Below are positions 1-31,099 of a stretch of DNA of 64,000 nt, one piece after another. The notes under the pieces are model-generated. The model ran no database searches and was not told where the DNA came from. It saw only the letters and a list, made by a program, of their open reading frames with translations. Made by a program: the position numbers and the translations under genes. This DNA comes from Elgaria multicarinata webbii (taxonomy: Eukaryota; Chordata; Lepidosauria; Squamata; Anguidae). Each line of letters starts with the position of its first letter. Positions within the stretch are counted from its first letter, which is position 1. The stretch is from positions 14,539,501 to 14,603,500 of the forward strand of contig NC_086179.1 in the NCBI RefSeq assembly GCF_023053635.1. Reading direction: 5' to 3'.

Positions 1-334
1 TTATGAGGGGAAACTGAAGGATGTTCACAGGAAGGGAATCCAAAGAGATAGAGGTTGTGGAGTTGCTGATTCTTCATTACTTTTAATACCACAGTTTGCT
101 GTAGAGGGGAATCCAGCAAGGTTCAATTGGTGCCCCAGCTGCCAATCAGAAGTGTTCTCAGGTATATTTAGCCAAGGTTGCCTATGTTTGTTCAGCAAGC
201 TCTGGAGTAGGTACTGTTGAAGATTTAACTTTTTCTCAGGTTCTTTGCCTGTTTGGCCACCCAGCACCATCACTCTATATTCAGAGGAACACATCTTTAG
301 TTTATACTACACGTGTTTCCGCGAATTCACTTAC
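1..334. other. GOLT1B intron 2 sequence
   Basis: This lies downstream of the exon 2 donor on the minus strand. A minus-strand open frame of 89 codons (294-25) matches no family I know and has no splice context, so I treat it as chance. Confidence 0.6.
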
Positions 335-426
335 ATTTCCAATAGCCAAAAGTGCTTTGTCAAAAAATAGAATCATTCCAAAGAAAAGGAAAAACACTCC
401 AAAACCTGTAAGTCCCATTCCAATTT
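335..426 (-). CDS. GOLT1B: GOLT1B coding exon 2
   Basis: This 92-nt exon encodes the first membrane segment region ([20 protein letters not shown], then [10 protein letters not shown]). The acceptor is TATTGCAG and the donor GTAAGT. It enters in phase 1 and leaves in phase 0. Confidence 0.95.
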
Positions 427-3400
427 CTGCAATAAAAAAAGAAGGAAAAAAAGAAAAAGAGGGGTGTTAATAACAATGCAGCCCCAGCAAGCACATGTGG
501 AAATTATCCAATTTGCAAGTCCTTATGTATTAAATTGCAGTTACAACATTCACTGATATATTTTCTCCATCCATGACAGTGGCCCTCTTTTGGGTAGGAT
601 GTGTGCTATGATGCTACTGCATAATGGAAGAATTTCTTTGCTGGATCAGACTAAGGGTCCATCTAAGGATGCAGAGGGAGGGAGAGGAGAGGACTGAGGA
701 CGTACCTGCTTCCACAAACCGCCCAGAGAGCTTCAGCTATTGGGTGGTATAGAAATGCAATAAATAATAAATAAACCTCCCCCAGCATCTAGATGGCCAT
801 GCGACATCCCCGAAGGGAAGAGGGACATCCAGGGCCTGTAAGTTTAAAAACCCCCAACAACGACCACCCCATTTAACTGTTCCCCCCCACCCCCGATGGG
901 CACGGACCGCCCCTGAGCAGCTCCATGCCCGTTTTAAGAGCCCCACTAACTGCGGTGAGGAAGAGAAACAAAAATGGGGGGCACCATGTACTTGCTCACG
1001 GCAAAATAGAAATAGTCCTTAATAAAAAAGCTGAAGCATCAGTTTCACCAGAATGCTAAATCTCTGTTTAAAAGAAAAGGGATTTCATTTTCAGATTATT
1101 TTTGCAAGTGTCATTCAGTCCAAACGCTTTAGAGTACAGATTCAAAGCCGCTGAAGCCACTATCTCATCTAAACAGCTGCACAATGAAACTGGCAAGAAC
1201 TGCTAGTTGTCATTAATTAACTGCTTTATGCATAGCAACAGAAATGAGATGGACCATGTCTTCGCTGTTGGAAGTTACCCAGTTATCTTAACTGAAGGTG
1301 TGGACCAGCACAATGAACAATACTCTGATTTTTCCAATCGGGAATCTGGAAAAATCTTTCATTTGCAAGGAAAGTAGTTCTTCTTCTGATTCTGCATACA
1401 CCAGGCTTATATTTAAACACTGGCTTGGAAGCCATAGATCACCTGGAATTGCATGCAGGTGAGTGCATGGAACTCCATGCAGACTGAACAGACTGGCAGA
1501 GGTGGGATGGAGCAGTCCGTCCCTCCTCTACAACCCACTTAGAAACCAAGAGAGTTGCTAAAGAAAGTCAGGCCTGTCCTCTATGCCCAGCAAAGAAATG
1601 GAGCTCTATGCCCTTCTTGGCCAGCCCCCAAGAGGTCCTATTATTTCAACACAATTTATCTGTATTTAAAATTATTGTATTCAGGTTACTTTCACACAAA
1701 ATCCATTAAATTAGCTACTCTGCTTAGTAGGGTTCCAGCAATATATTGCTGAAAAGCAATTGTCCCATGATAACCAGGCAGAAGCTAGATTAACTTGGTC
1801 AGTGATTCTGGAAAAAAAAAGAAGACACGGAACTTCTGAGACTTGGAGTAAGGAGTGACTGCGTTCAGATCAACTTGCACCTAGTCTGTCATTCCCATAG
1901 AAAAAGCTTTGCTACAGGTGATAGAAAAACAAACAATTTGAAGAAATCCCAGGTTTGGATGTTCACCCAAACCTGTAAACCAAAGGCTACATCAAAGCAT
2001 TCAAGTTCAGAATGCACTGAAAGGGAAAGACTAAAGGCAAACAGTGCTGTTTCTGTACACTAGTATGATCCCTGATTTTCAAAAGGCTGGAACGCCTGCA
2101 GCCCCTTGCACCCTCCCCTCAATACTTATGGTCTCCTTAGTTTAAAAAACCCATAATATAAGAAAAGTTGTTATGCTTATAGTGCAGTTAGATGCAAATA
2201 CTTCCGATCTGTTTTCAAGTCTAGTTTTCTCCCTCATGATTATCCAAGACATTTGTACAACAAATGAGAATACAAAGTCCCCTATAATGGATTTGCACAC
2301 CACAGTGTTTTTTTTTTAAGGAATAACATAGCAAATGAGTTTCACATTTATGAACTTGCTCCTACAGGCATGTTCCAACTGTGTCACTGCACCACATGCA
2401 CAATTCTTACTTCCACTTTTATTGGGTAAGCCTCCCAAGTGTTTCTTGTGCAACTTCGATGAGTAATAATGGGTTCGTTTTATTTTAGTATAAAGAAATA
2501 ACTAATGCAGGACTGGTTTGTTTAATTGAGAGCATATCATGCACTGCAGAGGAAATATTGTTCCACGAATCCTATGCAGGTCTAGGACACCCCAAAGAGT
2601 TCAATGGGGTTTTCTCCCAGGTTGGTGTGTATAGGATTGGAGACTAATACACCTAACCTAATCATACTAGTTTGGAATGCCTCAGGGAAAGTTCTGAATT
2701 AATAGGCTAGGATTATGGAAATACTGGTCATCTAAGCCCTTTCCCTAATGTAGATGAATCAAATTTTATCTAGAAACTAAGAACATCTGCCAAAATGAAT
2801 ATCATACAGTGATGTTCTGATTAACACATGTATCCCACCATGAGTCTTTAGTATCAAAAACTTCAAAGACAAAAGATTTTTTAAAAAACAAAAAAGCTAC
2901 CTCAAATCTTGTTGTCAAGGTACTAGCGCCTGAGGGCTCACTTGAAAAGAGCAGGATTATTACTGTGCCCTGGACAAGTAAATGTCACACTCAAGAACCA
3001 GCCAGTGCAACTCAATTTTCAGAAATTGCAATACAATATCCAAACAATTTCACCTGCATATGTTGTGGCCTAAAATTCCCATCAGTACTCGCCACTAAAG
3101 CCAATGGTGAGGGATGATGACAATTGAGGATCTCCTCATATTTTAGCCTACAAGTTGCCCACCTGATCTAAATGAATGAGGCATTTGCTCACACTCATCC
3201 CCCCACCCTTCCCACCCTCTCCCAGTTTCCCCCACTGTCTATTCTAGACAATAAAATCTCCTCCTGGGTAGGAACCCACAGTTAATTTTCTTTTTAAATT
3301 AAAAATTAAATGCTATATAAATGATAAAATTAGTAATATTGTTTTATGTTTATTGTTTTATCAAGAACAAACTTCAAAGTGATCTTGATAGGCTGGAGTG

Positions 3401-5465
3401 CTGGGCTGAAAACAACAGAATGAAATTTAATAGGGATAAATGCCAAGTTCTACATTTAAGAAATAGAAACCAAATGCACAGTTACAAGATGGGGGGATAC
3501 TTGGCTCAGCAATACTACAAATGAGAAAGATCTTGGAATTGTTGTAGATCGCAAGCTGAATATGAGCCAACAGTGCGATATGGCTGCAAGAAAGGCAAAT
3601 GCTATTTTGGGCTGCATTAATAGAAGTATAGCTTCCAAATCATGTGAGGTACTGGTTCCTCTCTATTCGGCCCTGGTTAGGCCTCATTGCATCCAGTTCT
3701 GGGCTCCACAATTCAAGAAGGACGCAGACAAGCTGGAGCGTGTTCAGAGGAGGGCAACCAGGATGATCAGGGGTCTGGAAACAAAGGCCTATGAAGAGAG
3801 ACTGAAAGAACTGGGCATGTTTAGCCTGGAAAAGAGAAGATTGAGGGGAGACATGATAGCACTCTTCAAATACTTAAAAGGTTGTCACAGAGGAGGGCCA
3901 GGATCTCTTCTCGATCCTCCCAAAGTGCAGGACACGGAATAAAGGGCTCAAGTTAAAGGAAGCCAGATTCCAGCTGGACATCAGGAAAAACTTCCTGACT
4001 GTTAGAGCAGTACGACAATGGAATCAGTTACTTAGGGAGGTTGTGGCCTCTCCCACACAAGAGGCCTTCAAGAGAAAGCTGGACAACCATCTGTCAGGGA
4101 TGCTTTAGGGTGGATTCCTGCATTGAGCAGGGGGTTGGACTCCATGGCCTTGTAGGCACCTTCCAACTCTGCTATTCTATGATTCTATGTATGGACTATG
4201 CATTATTATGCAATTAGCCTTGTATTTAAACACATCCCTGCTAGCCACAGGCAACTCCACACACAGCAGAGAAATGCAGTTGACTACTGATCAACCCTTA
4301 ATCTCTCTGCCAGCGCCAGCAGGCTAGTAAGTAGATGTAACTTTTGTGGGTTTTATTTACAACGCTGCATAAACAAAAACAAAGATGGGGGGGGGCTTTA
4401 CAGTCACTCATTGTGTTGTTCTTTCCCTGGTTTCCTTTGGTTCAACTTAAAAAGATGGTTTTCCTGTTAGCACCATCCTGATGTGTCCCTTGGATATTTT
4501 TTTTTATGAATTTGGCAATTGTGATGTACCTATTGTTCCAAAACGGAAATGTGAAACATGAAATGTGTTGGGAAGTCAATTTCTAATTATTATTTTTTAA
4601 GCAACACGTTATTATTCTATTTAGTAACAATATTCACTATTAATACAAACATACGTTGGGCTTTTGAAACAGAGCAACCCATACAAAAATGGCTATTACC
4701 ATATTTCTTTGATTGTAAGACGCCATCGATTGTAAGACGCACACTAATTTCAGTACCACCAACAGAAAAAAAACACCACCCGCGATTCTAAGACGCACCC
4801 CATTTTTAGAGATGTTTATATGGGGAAAAAAATGTGTCTTAGAATCGAAGAAATAGGGTATTATTAAAATAATAATTCTACTTTTGCATGAACTGCTCTA
4901 TTCCACAAAACCAAACTGTGGTTTTTTTAAAAAAAATCCTGAATATGATTACTATAAATCTACTACTAAAAGACTGTCAACTTGACAGTCTTTTAGCATT
5001 TAAAAAAGCAATAAAGACTGATCTATTCTGGCAGGCCTATCCAGTGGAATTTTAGAATGTTTTAAGGATGTTTTAATAATGTATACTATGCTTTTAATCA
5101 GTTTTTATGTGTTTTATATTCGCTGTTGTTCCCTGCCTCGACCAAAGTGGAGAAGCGGCGGGTAATAAATAAATAAATAAATGTGTTACCATAAAAAGCT
5201 CAGAAAGTGTTCTCCCACCAAGTGAGGGGTTGTGACTGAACCCAGACTTTCCATGCAGCAAGTCCCTGGTTCAACAGGGTTCAAGCTCCTGCCTGAAACC
5301 CTGGAGAGCCACTGCTGCCAGTCAGTGTGGGCAATACTGGGCTTGATGGACCCATGGTCTGACTTGGTGTGAGGCAGCTTCCCATGTTTTTATTCCACAC
5401 TCAATAACTCTCAATTATTCTTTGTTAATTCAGAGTATGGCTATAATCAATTACAAAATTATATG

Positions 5466-5501
<36 letters not shown>

Positions 5502-5649
5502 TGATAATATAAGATGACAGCAACAGTAGCAGGCGACCCATTTACTGAGGGGCTCAGCCCCCCCAACCCAACAGCCCCCCCACGCCCCTCCCCCTCCCCA
5601 CGCCCCCTCCCCGAATTCACCCACTCTGAGTGTCCGTGAGGGAAATCAT
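335..5649 (-). CDS. GOLT1B: GOLT1B, 5' part of the gene (coding exons 1-2)
   Basis: GOLT1B is the vertebrate homologue of yeast Got1, a small multi-pass membrane protein of ER-Golgi vesicle transport. Coding exons are 5649-5625 and 426-335. Together they read [21 protein letters not shown] and on to a hydrophobic stretch ending ALLAIGN, which I recognise as nearly identical to the human N-terminus. Intron 1 (5624-427) has a GTGGGT donor and a TTGCAG acceptor and splits the Lys codon after its first base. Exon 2 ends at a GTAAGT donor. The remaining exons (about 100 residues) lie beyond position 1. The start is the ATG that gives the family N-terminus. The gene is divergent from RECQL, as in mammals. 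Confidence 0.95.
715..776 (+). repeat. L2-like LINE 3' tail
   Basis: This is the ending CCGCCCAGAGAGCTTC...ATTGGG...AATAAATAA, which recurs at 14525, 34690, 39660, 50500 and 55060. Only the last ~60 bp are present here. Confidence 0.7.
780..960 (-). mobile_element. DNA-transposon fragment related to 12795-13356
   Basis: CCCCGATGGGCACGGA and CAGCTCCATGCCCGTT closely match the middle of the element beside RECQL exon 3. No ends are visible. Confidence 0.4.
961..3360. other. GOLT1B intron 1, mostly unassigned
   Basis: AT-rich unique-looking sequence. Short traces of common reptilian repeats occur at about 2570-2645 (CCTATGCAGG...TATAGGATTG) and 3065-3170. No exon-like frame is supported. Confidence 0.5.
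3364..4189 (+). mobile_element. CR1 LINE, 5'-truncated, with RT C-terminus
   Basis: The translation [20 protein letters not shown] and [20 protein letters not shown] is the C-terminal part of CR1 reverse transcriptase. It is shifted between frames and so decayed. The usual 3' UTR follows, ending in the CR1 terminus ATTCTATGATTCTATG. Confidence 0.9.
4699..4858. mobile_element. TA-flanked MITE (Tc1/mariner-like)
   Basis: The inverted ends CCATATTTCTTTGATTGTAA and its complement AGAATCGAAGAAATAGGG are flanked by TA. The family recurs at 26290 and 27001. Confidence 0.65.
4966..5182 (+). mobile_element. L2-like LINE 3' end
   Basis: A terminal LINE fragment ends CCTCGACCAAAGTGGAGAAG...GGGTAATAAATAAATAAA. 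Confidence 0.65.
5215..5392 (+). mobile_element. tRNA-derived SINE body and 3' part
   Basis: GAAACCCTGGAGAGCCACTG...GTCAGTGTGGGCAATACTGG...GGCAGCTTCCCATGTT is the body of a reptilian tRNA SINE. Its head is seen at 16391 and 16865. Confidence 0.55.
5462..5502. repeat. (TA)n(GA)n microsatellite
   Basis: A run of TA dinucleotides is followed by GA dinucleotides, just outside the shared promoter. Confidence 0.85.
5625..5649 (-). CDS. GOLT1B: GOLT1B coding exon 1
   Basis: This 25-nt coding part encodes MISLTDTQ plus the first base of Lys. It is followed by donor GTGGGT. The 5' UTR continues upward into the CpG island. Confidence 0.92.
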
Positions 5650-6059
5650 GATGACGGCGAAGGCAGCGCCGAGCGCGCGGCTCGAGCTCTCTGAGGAGGC
5701 AGGAGGAGGAGGAACGAAGCCGCCTCAGGAGCAGCAGCAGCAGCAGCCGCCACGTCTTCCGGAAACACGCAGCCCCTTCGCTCCCCGGCTCCGGCTGCCG
5801 GCCGTCCTGCCGCCGCTGCCGCCACTAACCAAAGCGGCGTCCCATTGGACAGAGCGCGCAGAGCCAATCAGCACCCGGCTTATTCCTGTCGCTCCCTCGA
5901 CAGCAGGAATGTCTGTCTAGGCTCCGGAGACGCCTCCCTTGGTTGGGCTGAGGTGGCCGGAGGAGCAGCAGCAGCCAATCCGGGAGGAGCACGGCCTGCC
6001 GGGGATTGGCTGCGCAGGGCAGGAAGCGGAAGGGGCGGGCGAAGGATGCCGGTTGGCGT

Positions 6060-6136
6060 GTTTATGTGTGTGGGGAAGTGAGGAAGTCGGTCAGGTTGTC
6101 CCGGGAAGGATGGGTGGTACTGCCGCTGGGCCGCAG
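6060..6136 (+). other. RECQL: RECQL non-coding exon 1 (3' end defined)
   Basis: A strong donor, CCGCAG|GTAAGT, at 6136/6137 sits at the edge of the CpG island in the right place for RECQL's untranslated first exon. The 5' edge is a guess. Confidence 0.6.
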
Positions 6137-6179
6137 GTAAGTGGCGGTTGAGGGAGTCTCTGGAAAGGGCTTAATGGGG

Positions 6180-7345
6180 ATGAAAGAGAGGGAGAGAATA
6201 GCCTGTAACAGCCTTGCAGTGTAGTCTAGTGTTATTCCACCCCAGGGAGCGGCTGACAACAACCCTGCAGTGTAGGGCGGTTTTGTTATTACCACATTAT
6301 AAGAGGGAGGAAAGAAAATGCCTGACAACAGTCCTGCACTGTAGGGTGATGTTATTATACTCACATCATAAAATAGAGGGGTGGTGGTAGAGGGGGAGAA
6401 AGCAGCTGACAACAGTCCTGCAATGTAGGGCGGTGTTGTTATTACCACATTATAAGGGGGAGGAAAGAAAGCGGCTGACAAGAATCCTGTGCTGTAGGGT
6501 GATGTTATTATACCGACATCATAAAAGAGAGGGGTGGAGGAGGAGAAAGCGGCTGACAACAGTCCTGCAGTGTAGGGCGGTGTTGTTATTACCACATTAT
6601 GAGGGGGAGGAAAGAAAATGCCTGACAACAATCCTGCAGTGTAATGTGGCATTATTATCACCACATTATTAGAGGTGTGAAGGCCCGGAAAAATTTGGGG
6701 GGGGGGGGGAAGAATGACGTTTTTCCCTTGAAAAAATGAAGAAAAATGGATTATAGACTGTTTTATTTTTGCATGGTGAACAAAATATTTAAGACAAGGT
6801 GTTCATATATTTACTTCTCCAAATGATTTCTAAAAACTAAGTACAGTATCAGATTATTACAATTTTTGTGCACCGAGGACATGCAAGTGCTAATATTGCA
6901 TTTATTTCCCCCTTGAAAATTTCAGGTTTTTTTCCAAAACCCCCCCCCCCCCATTGCTTCAAAATTTCCAGAAATTTTACATCTATACACATTGTGGAAA
7001 GGAGGAAAGAAAGTGGCTGACAACAATCTTGCAGTGTAGTGTAGTGTTATTATTTCCACTTCATAAGAGGAGGGGGTGAAAGAGGTTGATAAGAGCCAGC
7101 AGTGTAGTGTGGCATTATTATTACTACAGCCTAAGAGGGAGGGAGGAAAGAAAGTGGCTGACAACAGTCCTGCAGTGTAGGTGATGTTATTATCCACACA
7201 TCATAGAAGGGAGGTAGGTGGAGAGTCCTGTACTGTAATGTGGAGTTATTATTTCCTCAGTGTTATTATCTCTTCCTTGTAAAGAGAACAGGGAGAGAAA
7301 GGGGCTGATGACAGTCCTGCAATATAGCCTGGAATTATCTTCTCA
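6180..7345. repeat. Diverged minisatellite in RECQL intron 1
   Basis: Units of roughly 70-85 bp share the core CTGACAACAGTCCTGCAGTG followed by TAGGG...GTTATTATTACCACA and a GAGGGAGGAAAG spacer. About seven units fill 6180-6670 and several more 7005-7345, with an unrelated AT-rich, poly-G/poly-C block (6680-7000) between. Open frames on both strands are by-products of the repeat. Confidence 0.75.
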
Positions 7346-7559
7346 TTGCAGGGAAAGCTGAGAGAGTTTGGCTTACAATATCCTTGCAGAGTAGTCCGAC
7401 ATTGTCATCCCAATAGTTCAGGGGTGGGTGGGTGGGCGGACTGCTAAGGGGAGAGTGTCTTATAACAGCCTTCTAGTGGCGTCCAGTGTTAGCCTAGTCC
7501 ATCTTAAGGGGGAGGTGAAAGAGAGTGAGTGTATGTTATAAACGACAGTGTTGCAGTGC

Positions 7560-8650
7560 AGCACACATTATTTTAGGTTGGAGATGTGATTGACTGCTAG
7601 CTAAATGCAGCCACCACATCCAGAGATAGCATACCTATTCAAAGTTTCTGCTAAGGGGGAAGAATGGGGGCAGGGAGGTTGTGGCTTCTTTTTTCTCTGG
7701 GTTTAAATCAGAGCTGTACAATTGCTGGTTTTGTTGCCACACTCAGAACTGCATGCAGAGGGATGCCTCTGAGACGTGTGGGACTTTACCTGCCTAAAAG
7801 AAAGTGTGCATATGAACTAGGTTAGAGATTTGAGTCTTTGATGCCAATCCCTGAACCAGACACAAGCTAGGCATTACAGAAGGGAGTGGGCATTTCCTTT
7901 TCTTGCAAGACAGCTGGTTCCTCACTACTCAATAGAATCCACTGTAAAGTCGGGCAAGAAAGTTGCAAATACACAGGTATTAATGCAGACATTAAAATAA
8001 AAGTGGCAGGCTCAAGGCTTCTTTTCATTGCAGTGATTTGAAAAATCATGCCTCTATCCAGAAAATTGCAAAATACATTGTTTATTTTTTTTCTAGCTGG
8101 GTTCCTGTGCTTTTAAATGCTTCGTAACAAGCACAAATTCAACAGATGGAGATACAGTGATGAGTAGCATTGCCTCTTGAATTTCTACCTGTCTTAAGAC
8201 CGAGTTCTCATGTAGGTGGCAAACCCATTGTCTTAGCTGTTCTACTACAGACTGTCTGTATGGATGGGTGGGGGTGTCTCTCATGCTTGAATACTGTTCT
8301 ATACTAATGATTTCCGCCACCTAGAAAGCTAGATATTGGGGAGAATGATTCTGGCCTAACCTCCTTGAGATGCTAATTTTCTATAGGTAGCAATGTTCTT
8401 ATTTTGATGTTCAGAGGAGCATTCAGTCATTTATTTGGTCTATTTATTTAGTTTTAAACCTCCCAGAACCACTCCCAAATTAAAACAATAACAATGAATG
8501 TGATGAAAACTCAGTATTAAAAACTGCAGAATGCAGCTAGGCACATTATGATAAAATCAGGCAGAACAGTTAATTTAGAAATCAGCTGCACTAACATGCT
8601 GGAAGGACTGGGCAACTAGGGCTGCAGCCCTATGCTAAATTACTCACAGT
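7560..8650. other. RECQL intron 1, unassigned
   Basis: No exon, RNA gene or confident repeat seen. 8440-8500 looks like a worn L2 tail. Confidence 0.45.
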
Positions 8651-8654
8651 GGCT

Positions 8655-8900
8655 TACTTCTGAGTAGTCGTGTATTCTTGGGAGAGCATTCCATAAATGG
8701 GGTCCCACAACTGAGAAAGCCTTCTGGCTGGATTTGCAGGAGAGCCTCTGAACGAAGGCTTTGGCCTGGTTTGTGTGTGAGGCCCTACCTGTAGTTTGAA
8801 GCTGAATTTTGAGACATTCTGTTCTAAACATTTAATTCTTAAGAGGAGTGTGGGGCTTTTGTTCCTTTGCTGTATCCTCACGATGGTATCTCCACTGCTT
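8655..8900 (-). mobile_element. L2-like LINE fragment, RT C-terminus
   Basis: The minus-strand reading SFRGSPANPARR.. and, in another frame, FSVVGPHLWNALP matches the end of L2 ORF2. It is decayed across frames. Confidence 0.6.
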
Positions 8901-9238
8901 TGCTCTTAATTAATATAGCCCAGTTTGATAGGTTCCCGCTTTTTATATCACAAGGTTTGCCTTGGTTTTGTCAAATATTATCCTCTCTACAGTGCATTAC
9001 AAATCTTCTCATTTTCACAGTTTTGATGGCTGAAGAGGCTAGTTATCCAGCCCCCAAACTAATGCCTAACAAAGTATTTCACCTTTAGTGCTTGGCTCTT
9101 AAAAACAACCAGATTTTGTTGCTCCTCTTTTGCCATCTCAGTAGTGCACTTTGCACCATGTAGTGGCATAGCAGTACTGTGCCTTAGACTTTTCAGTTCT
9201 ATGGACACTTACTCAATTCCTTTTATGATTGATTAAGG

Positions 9239-9863
9239 CAGAGCTTTCCAAACTGTGTGACGCAACACGTTAGTGTGTCAGCTGCAGTGCGTAGGTGAGT
9301 CATGCAAACGTAACGAGAAACCTCTGAGTCTATGTGAAATAAGCAATACCAACTTGCATGCATTTTTACGCGGCAAAGGTGCTGATTACTATGGTGCACT
9401 AGTATATTCCCCTTCCGTTGTATCCGTGTATGCACACCACGGTCGAGGGATCATACAGGTACTGCGCATGCGCAGTATGCATAATCGGGTCGAAACAGCT
9501 GATTCCGCGTCAGCTGCACCTGAAGTGACGCATTCGAGAAATTCCATAGGTCCAATTTTTTAATAGAACACCGTCTCAACCACTGCTCGATCGCAGCTCG
9601 ACAAAATTGGTTCAGTGTGAAAAGTCTTGGAAATGTATGTTATTATCTTGCAAATCATATACTTTAAAAAAATATAAATGAAAGGTTTTCATGAGATACA
9701 GTGTGTCCCCATACATTTCGTTATTACAATTTATGTATGTGTCTGTATCTCTTATAAGGGGCTAGTTTAACCTCCGGTTTGCTAGAAAAACTGAATTACT
9801 GTGTCGCGAAATGATGCATCTCTAAAAAGTGTGTCACCAACATGAAAAGTTTGGAAAGCTCTG
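9239..9863. mobile_element. Non-autonomous hAT element, copy 1 (625 bp)
   Basis: The terminal inverted repeat CAGAGCTTTCCAAACT is at both ends. A perfect 8-bp target duplication GATTAAGG lies at 9231-9238 and 9864-9871. The 8-bp duplication and CAG terminus are hAT hallmarks. It lies in RECQL intron 1. Confidence 0.9.
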
Positions 9864-10604
9864 GATTAAGGTAACCCTTGATGCTGCTATGGGTGAGACA
9901 TGGGAGTGTGTAATGCCCTCTAGTGGCTGAAATATATCCTACGAGTAGAACTGGTAAACGGTGGAGCATCCCTAGCTATAATTTGAAACCTGCACAGCAC
10001 CTAGGAGGGCCTAATTCATCTAAGTCTGCATCCTCTTCTTACATCCTATCATAAGGCTGTGACCAATGTAGACTTGATGGCTTTTTTCTTCTCCTCTCCC
10101 CTTGTGATGTGCTTAATATCCTGTCTGATGAAAGATTCTAGAGAATTCAGAAGCTTGCTCACTAGTTTATGCTATCTTGTTTGGTCCTAATAACTATATG
10201 TGGACTAAAACTGATGGCCACAGGCTAAAAGCTGCAAAAGGCAACATGACAGCAGCTTATTTTATTTCGGACTTTCTCCATGGAGTAGCATAAACTGTTA
10301 ACCCTGTGAGAGAGATAAGCTGAGAGATAGTGACTGGCCCAGGATCTCAAAGAATACAATCCTATGCATGTCAACCCACTGACTTCACTGAGAAGTAAGT
10401 GTGCATAACATTGCAGCCCCCAGTGAGCTGTATGGCTGAGTGGGGATTTGACCCTGAGCTTTTCCAGTCCATTTCTAACCCTGTATTTTGTTGCATGGCA
10501 TTTCTAATGTTCCAAAGAGATTTAAATATTGCTTGTATCTCTGGAGAAGCTATTCTGCTCGCTTTCAGACTTTGATTTTGACCTTTCTGTCCTTTTCAAA
10601 TTAG

Positions 10605-10681
10605 TTTTTAGGTAGCAATTGTTAAAGGATTGTTTTGGTCAATACTCATTCATCAAGCAAGTCACCTTTTGGAATTTGAAG

Positions 10682-10700
<19 letters not shown>
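10605..10700 (+). CDS. RECQL: RECQL exon 2 (start codon at 10682)
   Basis: After acceptor TTCAAATTAG, 77 nt of probable 5' UTR precede ATG at 10682. The coding part, MTTTLS plus one base, ends at donor GTAACT. Its phase joins exactly to exon 3, giving MTTTLS-V-LQEEL, which resembles the short N-termini of bird and mammal RECQL. The start is chosen by this fit, so it is less certain than the other exons. Confidence 0.7.
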
Positions 10701-30636
<19,936 letters not shown>

Positions 30637-31095
30637 GAAGGTGGATTTCTCAGTGTCTTGTATTATCTGCCTATATGGAGGACAGGCCAGGGATTAACAG
30701 GTGGGTGGGTGACATTTAAAAAAAAACCCAAAAATGAACGATGTGCAAGAAAACCCAAGGAAACAAGAACACTATAGGGAGAAGCGGCTGAAGAAAACAG
30801 TGACAAGTTGACCACTGCCTGTCATGAGCTGCTTCCACTCCTGTACAGTCATTTCAGGAAAGGATACCCTTTGGATTTTAATTAAGGTTCTTGTAACCTG
30901 TATAATTCTAAAAATGCACAATATTTATTGCATAATGGAACTAGAGACTAAGTCATTGTCCAGGGCTTTTGAAAACATGGGGAGATTTTTTTTTTTAAAA
31001 AAAAAGTGTTGGCTTTCCAGGAATGCTTAATTCAGCGTTTTCATACAATATTCTTCTTTGCTGCTCAAATAAAAAGGTACCCTAGATGTACGGTT
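30637..31095 (+). other. RECQL: RECQL 3' UTR
   Basis: Non-coding sequence after the stop runs to the AATAAA at 31068-31073, the first convincing poly(A) signal. The cleavage site is inferred at about 15-25 nt beyond it. Confidence 0.65.
31068..31073 (+). terminator. RECQL: RECQL poly(A) signal AATAAA
   Basis: A canonical hexamer, 432 nt after the stop codon. Confidence 0.6.
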
Positions 31096-31099
31096 TGAA

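Larger units (their letters stand above)
5540..6150. promoter_or_regulatory. Bidirectional CpG-island promoter of GOLT1B and RECQL
   Basis: The GC- and CpG-rich block spans GOLT1B exon 1 and RECQL exon 1. It holds four CCAAT boxes in both orientations: ATTGG at 5844-5848, CCAAT at 5864-5868, CCAAT at 5975-5979 and ATTGG at 6005-6009. There are several Ets-like CTTCCGG/GGAAG sites and no clear TATA box. Only about 490 bp separate the GOLT1B start codon from the RECQL exon 1 donor, so both genes must share it. Start sites are not visible from sequence alone. Confidence 0.8.

Noticed and set aside
3562-3942. A 126-codon gene.
   Set aside because: It is the C-terminal part of a CR1 LINE reverse transcriptase.
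6062-6664. A 200-codon minus-strand frame behind RECQL exon 1.
   Set aside because: It is produced by the intronic minisatellite.
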